This document shows, one piece after another, positions 44,734-58,783 of a stretch of DNA of 64,000 nucleotides; positions within the stretch are counted from its first letter, which is position 1; each line of letters begins with the position of its first letter. The notes under the pieces are model-generated. The model made no database searches and was not told the DNA's origin. It saw nothing but the letters and a program-made list of their open reading frames with translations. The DNA is from Leptospira sanjuanensis (GTDB taxonomy: Bacteria; Spirochaetota; Leptospiria; Leptospirales; Leptospiraceae). The stretch is taken from positions 1,368,001 through 1,432,000 of the forward strand of contig NZ_JAIZBG010000001.1 in assembly GCF_022267325.1 (NCBI RefSeq). Direction: 5' to 3'. Both the position numbers and the translations under genes were made by a program.

Positions 44734-46833
44734 ATGGCACATACAATCTCCGGCCAATACGGCCGCGATACTATCGTTTTAGAAACAGGGAACTGGGCAA
44801 AACAGGCTCATGGAGCCGTAGTCTATCGTTCCGGGAATCTGGTTTTACTTGCTACCGTTTGCGCCGCCGACGAAGCAAAAGAGGGACAGGACTTCTTTCC
44901 TCTTACTTGCGAATATACCGAGAAACTCTATTCCGTCGGCCGCTTTCCGGGCGGCTACTTCAAAAGAGAAGCGAAACCCCCCGAGCATGAAATTCTAATT
45001 TCCAGAATCATAGACAGACCGATTCGTCCTTTGTTTCCGGAAGGATATTTTTGCGAAGTTCAGTTGCAAGTGCAGGTTCTTTCCGCGGACGGAGACGTTT
45101 CCGTTGCGGGACACGCATTGAATGCGGCGAGTGCAGCATTAGCGGTTTCTGATATTCCATTCAACGGTCCGATCGCGGGCGCAAGAATCGGAAGAATCAA
45201 CGGAGAATTGATCCTCAATCCGACTACGAAAGAACTCGTAAATTCCGATTTGGATCTCGTCGTTGCCGGAACTAAAACTCACATCGTAATGATCGAGGGA
45301 GAAGCGAAGGAGCTTTCCAACGAGGAAATGCTCGCGGCGCTTCGTTTCGCACAGAAACACATCGCGGAATTCGTAGCTCTTCAGGAAGAATTCGCGAAAA
45401 AAATCGGCGTCGTTAAAAGAGAAGTCAAACTCAAAGTGCGCGACGCGGAACTTCTTGCGAAGGTGAAGGAATACGCGTTTGATAAGCTGACCGCAGCCAA
45501 TCAAACTCCGGACAAAACCGCGAGAAATAAAGAAATTTCTAATGTAAATAAGGAAGTCGTAGACTTCTTCAAACAAACCGTGGAAGAGTCCGACAAGATC
45601 AAGGACATCAAAGCTTACCTTCACGAATTGGAATATGAAATCGTTCGCGAACAGGTTTTGTCGAAAGGAACTCGTTTCGACGGAAGAAAGTTGGACGAAA
45701 TTCGTCAGATTTCCGTAGAAGTAAATCCTCTTCCCGGTCCTCACGGTTCTTCCGTTTTTACCAGAGGTCAAACCCAGTCTTTGGGAGTGGTCACTCTCGG
45801 AACGGGCGCCGACAACCAAAGATACGAAACACTCGAAGGACAAAAAGAAAAGTCCTTTATGCTTCACTATAACTTCCCCGCGTTTTCCGTGGGTGAGGTT
45901 CGCAGATCTTCCGGTCCGGGAAGAAGAGAAATCGGACACGGAAATCTCGCAGAACGCGCGTTAAAGCTTGTTCTTCCGAAGCCGGACGAATTTCCGTATG
46001 TGATTCGCGTCGTATCCGAAATCTTAGAATCCAACGGTTCCAGTTCGATGGCCTCCGTTTGTTCCGGTTCTCTCGCGCTGATGGCTGCGGGCGTTCCGAT
46101 CAAAGGAAGCGTTTCCGGAATCGCGATGGGACTTTTCTCCGATTCTTCCGGTAAGTATGCGGTTCTTTCCGATATCGCCGGTTTGGAAGATCATTTCGGA
46201 GACATGGACTGCAAAATCGCGGGAACCAGAAAAGGAATCACGGCGTTCCAAATGGACTTGAAGGTGACAGGCGTCAGCTTCGACGTTTTGGAAAGCGTAT
46301 TCGCTCAGGCGCAAAAAGGAAGATTCTATATTCTTGATATTATGGAGAAACATATCTCCACCGCATCGCCTACGTTAGCCGGAACTGCTCCTAGAATCAT
46401 CGTTCGAAACATTCCTAAGGATAGAATCGGCGAATTGATCGGACCGGGCGGTAAAAACGTCCGCGGTATCAGCGAATTGACCGGAGCTGAACTTTACATC
46501 GAGGACGACGGGCGCGTAACCATTTCCGGTTCGAACCAAGAGTCCGCGGAAAAAGCCGCGAAGATGGTCGACGGTTTTTTTACCGAAGTGGAAGTAGGGA
46601 AGATCTACGAAGGAAAAGTGAAACGAATCGCCGACTTCGGCGCGTTCGTCGAAATTCTTCCCGGAAAAGAAGGTCTTTGCCATATCTCCAAGATCGATTT
46701 CAAACGAGTGAATTCGGTAAAAGACATCGTCAAAGAGGGCGATATTATTCGAGTGAAGGTTCTGAACGTCGATAAGACCGGAAAGATCGATCTCTCCAGA
46801 AAAGACGCTCTCGAAGAAGAACAAGAAGCATAA
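44734..46833 (+). CDS. pnp: Polyribonucleotide nucleotidyltransferase
   Basis: PNPase degrades RNA 3'-5' with phosphate. The 699-residue protein has two RNase PH domains (about 10-230 and 310-540; [29 protein letters not shown], and [17 protein letters not shown]), a helical linker, a KH domain ([17 protein letters not shown]) and an S1 domain ([28 protein letters not shown]). It follows rpsO after 11 nt, as in many bacteria. Confidence 0.97.
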   Translation: MAHTISGQYGRDTIVLETGNWAKQAHGAVVYRSGNLVLLATVCAADEAKEGQDFFPLTCEYTEKLYSVGRFPGGYFKREAKPPEHEILISRIIDRPIRPLFPEGYFCEVQLQVQVLSADGDVSVAGHALNAASAALAVSDIPFNGPIAGARIGRINGELILNPTTKELVNSDLDLVVAGTKTHIVMIEGEAKELSNEEMLAALRFAQKHIAEFVALQEEFAKKIGVVKREVKLKVRDAELLAKVKEYAFDKLTAANQTPDKTARNKEISNVNKEVVDFFKQTVEESDKIKDIKAYLHELEYEIVREQVLSKGTRFDGRKLDEIRQISVEVNPLPGPHGSSVFTRGQTQSLGVVTLGTGADNQRYETLEGQKEKSFMLHYNFPAFSVGEVRRSSGPGRREIGHGNLAERALKLVLPKPDEFPYVIRVVSEILESNGSSSMASVCSGSLALMAAGVPIKGSVSGIAMGLFSDSSGKYAVLSDIAGLEDHFGDMDCKIAGTRKGITAFQMDLKVTGVSFDVLESVFAQAQKGRFYILDIMEKHISTASPTLAGTAPRIIVRNIPKDRIGELIGPGGKNVRGISELTGAELYIEDDGRVTISGSNQESAEKAAKMVDGFFTEVEVGKIYEGKVKRIADFGAFVEILPGKEGLCHISKIDFKRVNSVKDIVKEGDIIRVKVLNVDKTGKIDLSRKDALEEEQEA

Positions 46834-46851
46834 GATTCTTCTAATATTCCC

Positions 46852-48138
46852 TTGGTGCAAGAACCTTCACAGTTAGTTCACAGAAAAGTTCTGCCCGGGG
46901 GAATCACCGTCCTCTTTCAACAAGCCCCTCACACAGTCAGCGTTTCCGCGGGCGTTTTTGTCCGGGTCGGTTCCAGACACGAATCCGCGAAGAATGCGGG
47001 TTATTGCCATTTCTTGGAGCATATGCTCTTCAAGGACACGGAAAAGAGGACCGCGAAACAGCAAGCCGAGGACATCGAAAGGGTTGGCGGTTTTACGAAC
47101 GCGGCTACTTCCCGGGAATACACGTATTTTCATGTAACGGTTGCCGGTAAACATATCGGCATCGGCTTAGAACTGTTAGCCGAGATGATCTACGAACCTC
47201 TCCTCAAACAATCCGACATCGAAAACGAAGCGGGTGTCATTCTGGAAGAATTGCAGGGTTATGAGGATTCTCCCGAAGATTATATTCACGATTTTTATTA
47301 TCAGAATTTTTTTCCGAAGAACTCACTCGGTCGCGACATCATCGGAACAAGAGAATCCGTAGGCGGAGTCAATCATAAGAAACTATTAGATTTTTATGAT
47401 ACGTATTATCATACGGAAAACATGTTTCTTTCGATTTCGGGAAATTTCGAACCGGACGAGATCTTTTCGATCGTAGCAAAATATTTTAACAGACCCAGAA
47501 AGAAAAAGAAGGAAGGGAATTCGCTCTCTCTTCCAAAAAAACAATGGGGTTATTTTCCGAAAAAGAAAAAGCTCGAACAGGTTTATTTTATTCTCGGCGG
47601 GGATGGGTTCGCGCGGGAATTTCACAACGCTTCCAAAGCGAGCCTGTTCACTCATATCTTGGGCGGTGGGACGTCTTCCCGCTTGTTTCAAAAAGTGCGG
47701 GAAGAAAAAGGTCTTTGTTACCAGATTACCGCCTATCCTTCTTCTTACGCCGATATCGGAATCAACAGCATCGTTTGTTCCACTTCAAAGGATAAATTCA
47801 TCACTTGTATGGAAACGATTTCCGACGAAATCAAGTCCATCCTGGATCGCGGAATTACGGAACAGGAGCTACGGGATGCACAGTCCAATCACGAAGGAAC
47901 CCTTTCCATTAGTTACGAACAAACCGAATCTAGAATGAACACGATCGCTCTGATGGAGCTTTATTACGGTAGAAATTATTCGTACGAGGAACGGGTAAAG
48001 GAAATTTATTCGATCACCCTGGAAGATCTCAATTCGTTCGCGAAGTCCGTCTTCGGGATTCCAAAGTTGCATCTTTCTGCGTTAGGCAATCTCGGATCTA
48101 AGGAAGAAAAGGCCGTTCAACGTTTGTTTTCATTTTAA
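46852..48138 (+). CDS. M16-family zinc peptidase
   Basis: This 428-residue processing-peptidase-like enzyme has the inverted zinc motif HFLEH at 53-57 and the downstream Glu in NEAGVILEELQGYEDSPED. The C-terminal half has the inactive M16 domain with GGGTSSRLFQKVREEKGLCY. There is no signal peptide, so it is probably cytoplasmic. The start is TTG at 46852 or GTG at 46855; neither has a good ribosome site. It follows pnp by 18 nt, a linkage also known from Gram-positives and others. Confidence 0.9.
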   Translation: MVQEPSQLVHRKVLPGGITVLFQQAPHTVSVSAGVFVRVGSRHESAKNAGYCHFLEHMLFKDTEKRTAKQQAEDIERVGGFTNAATSREYTYFHVTVAGKHIGIGLELLAEMIYEPLLKQSDIENEAGVILEELQGYEDSPEDYIHDFYYQNFFPKNSLGRDIIGTRESVGGVNHKKLLDFYDTYYHTENMFLSISGNFEPDEIFSIVAKYFNRPRKKKKEGNSLSLPKKQWGYFPKKKKLEQVYFILGGDGFAREFHNASKASLFTHILGGGTSSRLFQKVREEKGLCYQITAYPSSYADIGINSIVCSTSKDKFITCMETISDEIKSILDRGITEQELRDAQSNHEGTLSISYEQTESRMNTIALMELYYGRNYSYEERVKEIYSITLEDLNSFAKSVFGIPKLHLSALGNLGSKEEKAVQRLFSF

Positions 48139-48559
48139 CTTTTAACGACGATATTCAGATGTAAGCGCGGGTGGTTTCTACGACGTTCGTAGATCACGGT
48201 TCTTGGACATTTCTACGACGTTCGTAGATTGCGGTTCTTGGACATTTCTACGACGTTCGTAGATTTGCGCGAGATGGCTTTGGTTATTACGATGTTTCCG
48301 CGGATATTTATACGAAATTTGCAGAAATCGGATTGGATCGACGAAAAGTGCTCTGGCGAATCGATACAACATTCAAAATATGCAACGTGTTAACAAGGAA
48401 TACAAAGTTCCTCATATCGATCGAATCGTAATACAGAACTCCATATTTTTCCGTTTTGCGGTAATGTATTACGATTTTATGATGTGTTGCGGAAATTAAA
48501 TCGATAAAATTTCCATTCGTTGTAAAGGATTGGAAGGATGTTTCCGCTTTGTTGCTCGT
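48139..48559. other. Gene-less convergent gap of 421 nt
   Basis: Contains the 35-bp repeats at 48175-48264 and a degenerate motif B (TTTATACGA) near 48307. The rest is A/T-rich with no frame of note; the 64-codon minus-strand frame over the repeats is a shadow. Confidence 0.5.
48175..48264. repeat. 35-bp tandem repeat, three palindromic units (motif B)
   Basis: CTACGA-CGT-TCGTAG, a perfect 6-bp palindrome with a 3-nt centre, starts at 48178, 48213 and 48248, exactly 35 nt apart. The spacer between copies is nearly identical (GGTTCTTGGACATTT). The palindrome matches motif B in its central CGAC/GTTCG. Confidence 0.85.
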
Positions 48560-48937
48560 TTATTCTTCGATGATCGCGAAGTAGTTTCCTTCGAAATCGG
48601 AAAAGTTGAATACTTTTTTTCCGTTTGGAAAATTCACCATTTCACCGACGTTCACTTTTTTGTCTTTTAGTCTTTGATACAGTGCATCTATTTCGTCGTC
48701 GGTCGACATGAGTATGGACGGCGTTCCGACATTCATATCCGGGTTCGCCGCCGCAACGGCTTTTTTGTTTTGAAGAACAAGTTTGGTGGAATTGGGTCTT
48801 CCGTCGGAAAGAATGATGGCGAAGGTTTCTCCGTATTCCTCTTTTCCTTCCACCCGAAAGCCTAAGTTGTTCACCCAGAAATCGGCGATTCCTTTTTGAT
48901 CGTTTACGTAAAGCATGACTTGGTTGAATTTAATCAT
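48560..48937 (-). CDS. VOC-fold (glyoxalase/bleomycin-resistance) protein
   Basis: The 125-residue protein begins MIKFNQVMLYVNDQKGIADFWVNNLGFRV, the usual first beta-alpha-beta unit of the vicinal-oxygen-chelate fold, and ends in FNFSDFEGNYFAIIEE, the second unit. Family members bind metals and act as isomerases, dioxygenases or drug binders; the substrate here is unknown. Metal ligand positions are not all obvious. A lone gene with repeat-rich DNA on both sides. Confidence 0.8.
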   Translation of the reverse strand: MIKFNQVMLYVNDQKGIADFWVNNLGFRVEGKEEYGETFAIILSDGRPNSTKLVLQNKKAVAAANPDMNVGTPSILMSTDDEIDALYQRLKDKKVNVGEMVNFPNGKKVFNFSDFEGNYFAIIEE

Positions 48938-49026
48938 AGTAGTTTGTCTTTGTAATCGTTCCGATTCTGCTTCGCAACGAAAAAACTCGTTTTAAATTTC
49001 GGCTTTGAATCGAAAGTTTTCGCGGA

Positions 49027-49078
49027 ATTTATGCGACCTACGCATAAATCAACTAAATTTATACGACATTCGAATAAG
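49027..49078. repeat. Two motif B copies
   Basis: ATTTATGCG at 49027-49035 pairs perfectly with CGCATAAAT at 49041-49049 (5-nt loop). A second, imperfect copy follows at about 49056-49078 (TTTATACGAC then ATTCGAATAA). The shared theme is TTTAT-x-CGAC-x-T-x-CG-x-ATAA. Confidence 0.65.
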
Positions 49079-49104
49079 AACCTGTTCAAAGAAAACTCAG
49101 CGCC

Positions 49105-49238
49105 ACTGCTCTCGATGGATCGCAGCGAGAAACTCAATGACACTGCTCTCTATGGATCGCAGCGAGAAACTCAATGACACTGCTCTCTATGGATCGCAGC
49201 GAGAAACTCAATGACACTGCTCTCTATGGATCGCAGCG
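49105..49238. repeat. 37-bp tandem repeat, about 3.6 units
   Basis: GGATCGCAGCG occurs at 49117, 49154, 49191 and 49228, each 37 nt apart, with CACTGCTCTCTATG and AGAAACTCAATGA between. Inner units are identical; the first has CTCGATG in place of CTCTATG. The period is not a multiple of three, so it does not encode a peptide repeat. There are no unique spacers, so it is not a CRISPR array. Confidence 0.9.
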
Positions 49239-49526
49239 TCAGGGACAAGAACCTACCAACTTGTATTTCTATCCAAGTAGAAATAAGTTTTGGGACAAGC
49301 TGTAAATTGATTTCTGAGTGAGCGAGAGGAATGATGGGGAAATTTCCGGAGAATCGATTTTACCAAAAATCAAGAATATTCGATTTGTCATTAAGTGACT
49401 TTGTTGGTGTTTGCCACCGCAAAGCAGAAAAAACGCGGGAATTTTGCGGATTGCAGATTTTATCCGAAATTTTATCGATATTCGGTTGTATCTTTAGAAA
49501 CGAATCCTTAATGGAACGGTTGTCCA

Positions 49527-50228
49527 GTGACTTTGTTGCGAAAGAAAAATATTTATAGACTCGCGATTTTTTTCTCTCTGATCCCGATCGTTTCTCTTGC
49601 CGCCGACAATATTATAAAAGTAAGAATCTTATCCGCAGAGAAGGCATCCTTTTTAAAGGAGCCGGATTCCTATTCGTATACGAGAAGAGCGGTTTCAAAA
49701 GACGACATGGACGGCAATGCTCATGTACCTTATTCGGGGGTTTTCGTTTATTTCCGTTTATTCAATCCTTTAAATTGGCGGGATCGAGCCGTCACGATCG
49801 ATTCGTATGATGTCTTATTGGAAAATGTTCGAATTACCGACGCGAAGGATAGAGTCCGAACTATAGAATCTTTGCTGATTAGGCACATTACGCATCGTTT
49901 CCCAAGTTGGGAAAATCAAGGAGCGTATGACGACTACCCGAACATCAAAAAATATTCGGTGGATGTACCGGATCTAGATCGCGATCATACAAAGGTCGTT
50001 CTATGGTATTCGGATGAACCCGTTCTTTTGGCAGATTTTACAAACCGTAAACAAGATCGTTCCAGATACGTTTTGTTAGGTCATATTCATCTATATCGAT
50101 TGTCCGATCATCTGGCACAAAGAATTTGGATCGATTACGGTAGATTCGGAATCTTGTTCGGTGAGAATTTTAAGAAAAAAAAACCGATTTATGAAACGAA
50201 TCTTTGTCCGAACGAAGACCATCGATGA
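49527..50228 (+). CDS. Secreted or periplasmic protein, function unknown
   Basis: The 233-residue protein has an N-terminal signal (basic, then about 14-25 hydrophobic, ending SLAADN, a likely signal-peptidase I site). The mature part is mixed, with Tyr/Asp-rich stretches (YDDYPNIKKYSVDVPDLDRDHTK) and no recognised family. It starts with GTG inside a 13-nt direct repeat. Codon use is more A/T-rich than the core genes, in line with accessory DNA. Confidence 0.6.
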   Translation: MTLLRKKNIYRLAIFFSLIPIVSLAADNIIKVRILSAEKASFLKEPDSYSYTRRAVSKDDMDGNAHVPYSGVFVYFRLFNPLNWRDRAVTIDSYDVLLENVRITDAKDRVRTIESLLIRHITHRFPSWENQGAYDDYPNIKKYSVDVPDLDRDHTKVVLWYSDEPVLLADFTNRKQDRSRYVLLGHIHLYRLSDHLAQRIWIDYGRFGILFGENFKKKKPIYETNLCPNEDHR

Positions 50229-50245
50229 AGATTTATAATAAATCT
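50229..50245. promoter_or_regulatory. Perfect palindrome right after a stop codon
   Basis: AGATTTAT, one A, ATAAATCT: a perfect 8+1+8 palindrome beginning at the first base after the stop at 50228. No T run follows, so it is not a classical terminator; it could be a protein site for the A/T-rich region upstream of dut. Confidence 0.25.
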
Positions 50246-50459
50246 GTCTTTGACTTTCACAGTAAATTATACGGCGTGTATATAAATTTATAACACATTC
50301 GGACAATAGGGCTATTTCACCGAAATCTTTCTTCTTTGTTCGATTTACGTCTTTAAAAAGATTGTGATCGAACTTCGACCTCAAATTATGGAATTCTCCC
50401 TCGCCGGGAAATTAAACCTCGATTCAAATTCGGATCTTTCAAAAGGAAATCTTTATCGT

Positions 50460-50897
<438 letters not shown>

Positions 50898-51019
50898 ATC
50901 GGTGCTCTAAAAAGGACGGAATTTTCTCCGGATCGAGTGTTGTTTTGTTAAACGACTTCGATTCTTTTTTGCGGAGAACCGAGAGCAAAGTCGGATTTGA
51001 AGAGGGCCGGAGGACGGAG

Positions 51020-51739
51020 GTGGAAAAATCGGAAACATCCGAGAAAGTATTTGGAATTCACGAATGGATAAAAACGATTCAATATCTTTTGGCTTCCGGA
51101 TTTTTTACGGGGGTTACTTGGACCTATCCGGATTTCGATAAACTCCTTCATCCGATTCTTTATTATGCGACATTTTTACTGCCCGGGATCGGTTTTTCTT
51201 TTGCTTTTTATTTCATTGTGAAACTGATACCGAAACGAAACTTTTCCTTTTTTCCATTTTGTATTCTTACGAATCTTTTATTCTTGCTTTTCGCCGTCCT
51301 ATTTGCGCTTTCGAATCGCCTTATCGAGTATCATTTTGATGGAATGTTTGACTCGAATTTCACGGAACAAATCGTTCTATTCCTGAACTTTTTGCGATTC
51401 TTTCTGATTCTTGGAGTTTCCTCCTTTGCGGAGATGAAAATTATTGAATATTCCACAAACATAAGATTACAATTTCGTTATGTATTTCTTGTCGCTTTGG
51501 TCTCCGGCCTTTCGGGTGTTGTCGTTTTTTTCGGAGCTGCGGATTGGATTCAAGATGCCTTTGATTTTTTTCGTTTAAAGGGAGAAACGAACCAAGAATT
51601 CCGTGATTGGAACGTAATTTCGATTCGATTTACTTGTTTCGTTTGGACCTTGATCCACGGATGTATCACGGTCATTTTTATTTGGGCCGGAGAGGATGAA
51701 TTCGAGTCGGAATTTTTGCCGGCAAATTCGAATTCTTAA
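51020..51739 (+). CDS. Multi-pass membrane protein, function unknown
   Basis: With the GTG at 51020, preceded by GGAGGACGGAG, the protein has 239 residues; the frame is open from 50813 but that start overlaps dut and lacks such a site. Six hydrophobic segments are visible (about 15-35, 41-65, 72-96, 115-140, 152-172, 205-228). It is Phe-rich, without charged motifs in the helices. No family recognised. Starts 122 nt after dut; may be separately transcribed. Confidence 0.6.
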   Translation: MEKSETSEKVFGIHEWIKTIQYLLASGFFTGVTWTYPDFDKLLHPILYYATFLLPGIGFSFAFYFIVKLIPKRNFSFFPFCILTNLLFLLFAVLFALSNRLIEYHFDGMFDSNFTEQIVLFLNFLRFFLILGVSSFAEMKIIEYSTNIRLQFRYVFLVALVSGLSGVVVFFGAADWIQDAFDFFRLKGETNQEFRDWNVISIRFTCFVWTLIHGCITVIFIWAGEDEFESEFLPANSNS

Positions 51740-51884
51740 AACGGGATCCAGGATTCTTTTACGCAGACTTTTTAGACTTAGAGTCGGCTCTAAGTCGATA
51801 GGATCGTTCGTTTTTGATCGCAAGGGGTTGCCGTTTTAGTCTAACTTGTAAAAGACATCGGAGTCGTGAAGTAGGCATTCTAAG

Positions 51885-52901
51885 ATGAAGTTGAAACTCA
51901 GCGTTCTCGATCAATCCCCCATCCGCAAAGGCGGAACCGCAAGACAGGCGATTCAGGAAACCGTGGAGCTTGCGCGACTTGCGGATCGTCTGGGATACAC
52001 CCGTTATTGGGTATCAGAACATCATAATATTCAAGGTCTTGCAGGTTCCACTCCGGAAGTTTTGATCTCGCATCTCGCCGGCGAAACGCAGAGGATTCGT
52101 GTCGGCTCAGGAGGTGTGATGCTTCCGAATCATAGTTCTCTCAAGGTAGCGGAGAATTTTAGAATGCTCGAAACTCTTTTTCCCGGGAGAATCGATCTCG
52201 GTCTTGGTCGCGCCTCGGGCAGCGATCGTCTTACCGCTTCCATCTTGAATCCCGGCGCTCAATTCGTTCGAAACGATTTCGGACAACAGCTTTTGGATCT
52301 GCAATGTTTTCTGACCGATACGGCCGAGGCGGATTCGATTCAAACGAAGGTGAAGGCGATTCCGAAAGCGGAAACCGTTCCCGAACTTTGGGTTCTTACT
52401 TCCAGCGGAGAAAGCGGTTTGCTTGCGGCGAACTTCGGTCTTGCTCTTTCGTTCGCGCATTTTATCAATCCGTTCGGAGGACCGAATGCGGTACGAGCGT
52501 ATAAGGAACGGTTTCAACCTTCGGATGCATTCGATTTTCCGCAAGCAAGTATCGGCATCTTCGTCCTCTGTGCGGAAACGGAACGCAAGGCGGAAGAATT
52601 GCAAGCCGTGATGGACAAACAACTTTTGAACATCGGCAAAGGAATCAGTGAAGGGGTCGTTTCATACAAAGAGATTTCCGGTCATTCTTACTCTGAATTT
52701 GAAAAGGCAGTCATCGCGCAGAATCGGGGCAGAATGGTGGCCGGAACTCCGGACAAGGTCAAAGAAGAGATCTTGAATCTTACGGCGGATTACGGCGTGG
52801 ATGAAGTGGTCGTAACTACGATTTGTTACGACTTTGAGGATCGCCTGCGTTCGTATCAATTGCTTGCGGATGTTTTTGATTTGGAACCGATTCGGTTTTG
52901 A
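51885..52901 (+). CDS. Luciferase-like flavin-dependent oxidoreductase
   Basis: This 338-residue protein belongs to the bacterial luciferase-like (LLM) class: LSVLDQSPIRKGGTARQAIQETVELARLADRLGYTRYWVSEHHN at the N-terminus, IRVGSGGVMLPNHSSLKVAENFRMLE, and a C-terminal GTPDKVKEEI. Substrate is unknown. It is a single-gene unit with 78 nt before ftsK. Confidence 0.85.
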   Translation: MKLKLSVLDQSPIRKGGTARQAIQETVELARLADRLGYTRYWVSEHHNIQGLAGSTPEVLISHLAGETQRIRVGSGGVMLPNHSSLKVAENFRMLETLFPGRIDLGLGRASGSDRLTASILNPGAQFVRNDFGQQLLDLQCFLTDTAEADSIQTKVKAIPKAETVPELWVLTSSGESGLLAANFGLALSFAHFINPFGGPNAVRAYKERFQPSDAFDFPQASIGIFVLCAETERKAEELQAVMDKQLLNIGKGISEGVVSYKEISGHSYSEFEKAVIAQNRGRMVAGTPDKVKEEILNLTADYGVDEVVVTTICYDFEDRLRSYQLLADVFDLEPIRF

Positions 52902-52979
52902 ATTCTCCCTGAATTTCCCTTCCAAAAAACCACAATTAAGTCTCTTTTCTTTTTCCGGGCTCTTTCCGATACAAATAGC

Positions 52980-55829
<2,850 letters not shown>

Positions 55830-55913
55830 GGGAAGGCGTTTGAAAAACCCAAGATTCCCATAGGTGTTCGGAGAAACTCAGCATTTCACTTCCTAAGGGA
55901 CGTTCGATGGGGG

Positions 55914-55978
55914 AAGTTTCCCCCTCGCTGCAGCCGCTTTGCGTCTTTCGCTACCCCCTCTCCGGGAAACTTTTTTTT
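55914..55978 (+). terminator. Terminator-like element downstream of ftsK
   Basis: AAGTTTCCC at 55914-55922 pairs perfectly with GGGAAACTT at 55964-55972 and is followed by further Ts (eight in a row, 55971-55978). The 41-nt loop holds a self-complementary GCTGCAGC and the TTTCGCTACCC 11-mer also seen at 4042-4052. A competing hairpin GGGGGAA, 2 nt, TTCCCCC lies at 55909-55924. Confidence 0.5.
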
Positions 55979-56015
55979 GGTTCCTGCCCGGACCCGATCC
56001 TTTTTTTTGAAAAAC

Positions 56016-56029
56016 GTAGGAACTGCTAC
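56016..56029. repeat. Motif A copy (GTAGGAACTGCTAC)
   Basis: A near-palindromic copy between the convergent ftsK and DUF1564 genes, 38 nt past the T run that ends the ftsK terminator element. Confidence 0.6.
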
Positions 56030-56060
56030 ACTTCGATTTCGTGCTTCGGTCAAGTGGCGG

Positions 56061-56597
56061 TTAAGAAAACCAGTCTCGGTAATCCAAAACGTAAAAGGTG
56101 TCTTTTGGATCGCAGAGTAGCGTTCTTGAAATCGTATTTTTCAAAAGATCGAGGTGTAGAATATAACTGTAATTCTTATGAAACGTTGGACCTCCTTCGT
56201 TCATCGTTATTACGATACAATCCCCAATCTCGGCCTCTTCCAAGGACAGAAGATAATTGAAAAGAAAACACCTCGATACGCCGTGCGCTTGGGCTAAGGC
56301 TCCGAATAGGGCCCAACTGCCGGTGCTGATTCGAGCATTGATCTTTTTCATTTGATCCTTGCCCGGACTGGCTTGATACAAGGTTCTTCCCGCTTTGTTT
56401 CCCAGACGTTCGGTCGAAGTTAGAAATTTTCCATATCTTCTCAAAAGATCCGGTATTCTTTTGGGAAGTTTTTTCCGAACCTCGAGGGGATATCGAATCA
56501 AAATCTCTTCCGGAATCATGAGGCTTACTACGATCGTACTGTTTTCCTGAAGACGCGATCGGATGTGAAAATCCGAATTTAGCAATAATACTCCCAT
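56061..56597 (-). CDS. DUF1564-family protein
   Basis: The 178-residue protein begins [58 protein letters not shown], the recognisable N-terminal part of DUF1564, a family I know as many-copied in Leptospira. The basic helical stretch suggests a DNA-binding or protein-interaction fold, but no function is established to my knowledge. It is an isolated gene in repeat-bearing DNA. Only this copy is in the window. Confidence 0.8.
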   Translation of the reverse strand: MGVLLLNSDFHIRSRLQENSTIVVSLMIPEEILIRYPLEVRKKLPKRIPDLLRRYGKFLTSTERLGNKAGRTLYQASPGKDQMKKINARISTGSWALFGALAQAHGVSRCFLFNYLLSLEEAEIGDCIVITMNEGGPTFHKNYSYILHLDLLKNTISRTLLCDPKDTFYVLDYRDWFS

Positions 56598-56664
56598 GCC
56601 CGAGGCGGTTCCAAGAGGTGGGGTTTTCGGTTTGAAATACAGAATTTTTTGTACTTAGAAAAGT

Positions 56665-56678
56665 GTTGGAACACCCAC
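56665..56678. repeat. Motif A copy (GTTGGAACACCCAC)
   Basis: A motif A variant in the gap between the divergent DUF1564 and lolA-like genes, matching GTNGGAAC and the final CNAC. Confidence 0.4.
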
Positions 56679-56703
56679 AAAATCCTTTTTCACAACAAAA
56701 TCC

Positions 56704-56806
56704 GCGCCAGAGATCAAAGCGATGCGAAGCAGTCCGCAGGACCGGAGCGAAAGCGAAGTCGCGGCGAGCTCGGCCTTTCCGCTTGCGAGCGGAAAGGGGC
56801 GCCAGA
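56704..56806. mobile_element. Possible small inserted element with 8-bp direct repeats
   Basis: GCGCCAGA occurs at 56704-56711 and again at 56799-56806, enclosing 87 bp that are purine- and G/C-rich (GCGAAGCAGTCCGCAGGACC) and end in a perfect 10-bp stem with 4-nt loop (CCTTTCCGCT, TGCG, AGCGGAAAGG; 56774-56797). A smaller stem GTCC, 3 nt, GGAC lies inside. The flanking repeats resemble a target duplication, but no terminal inverted repeat of the whole segment is seen. Confidence 0.35.
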
Positions 56807-56887
56807 ATCCATGCTTCGACTGAAATCCCGCAGAACTCTGTCCCCTAAAATTTTAGAAAGTGACAAGGTTCCCGATACGTCCGAAGC

Positions 56888-57632
<745 letters not shown>

Positions 57633-57661
57633 AAATCGAAAGTCCCGGAAGGAGCGAAACT

Positions 57662-58777
<1,116 letters not shown>

Positions 58778-58783
58778 AATTCT

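Larger units (their letters stand above)
48938..49526. other. Gene-less divergent gap of 589 nt
   Basis: Contains two motif B copies (49027-49078), the 37-bp repeat array (49105-49238) and a 13-nt sequence AGTGACTTTGTTG at 49394-49406 that recurs at 49526-49538 over the next start codon. Frames of 69 and 75 codons here are repeat- or shadow-derived. Confidence 0.5.

Noticed and set aside
49105..49238. Possible CRISPR array
   Set aside because: Units are contiguous with no unique spacers and no cas gene is present; the same applies to the arrays at 28919, 34782 and 48175.
49331..49558. A 75-codon frame upstream of the secreted-protein gene
   Set aside because: It runs into the next gene out of frame and has A/T-rich non-coding composition.
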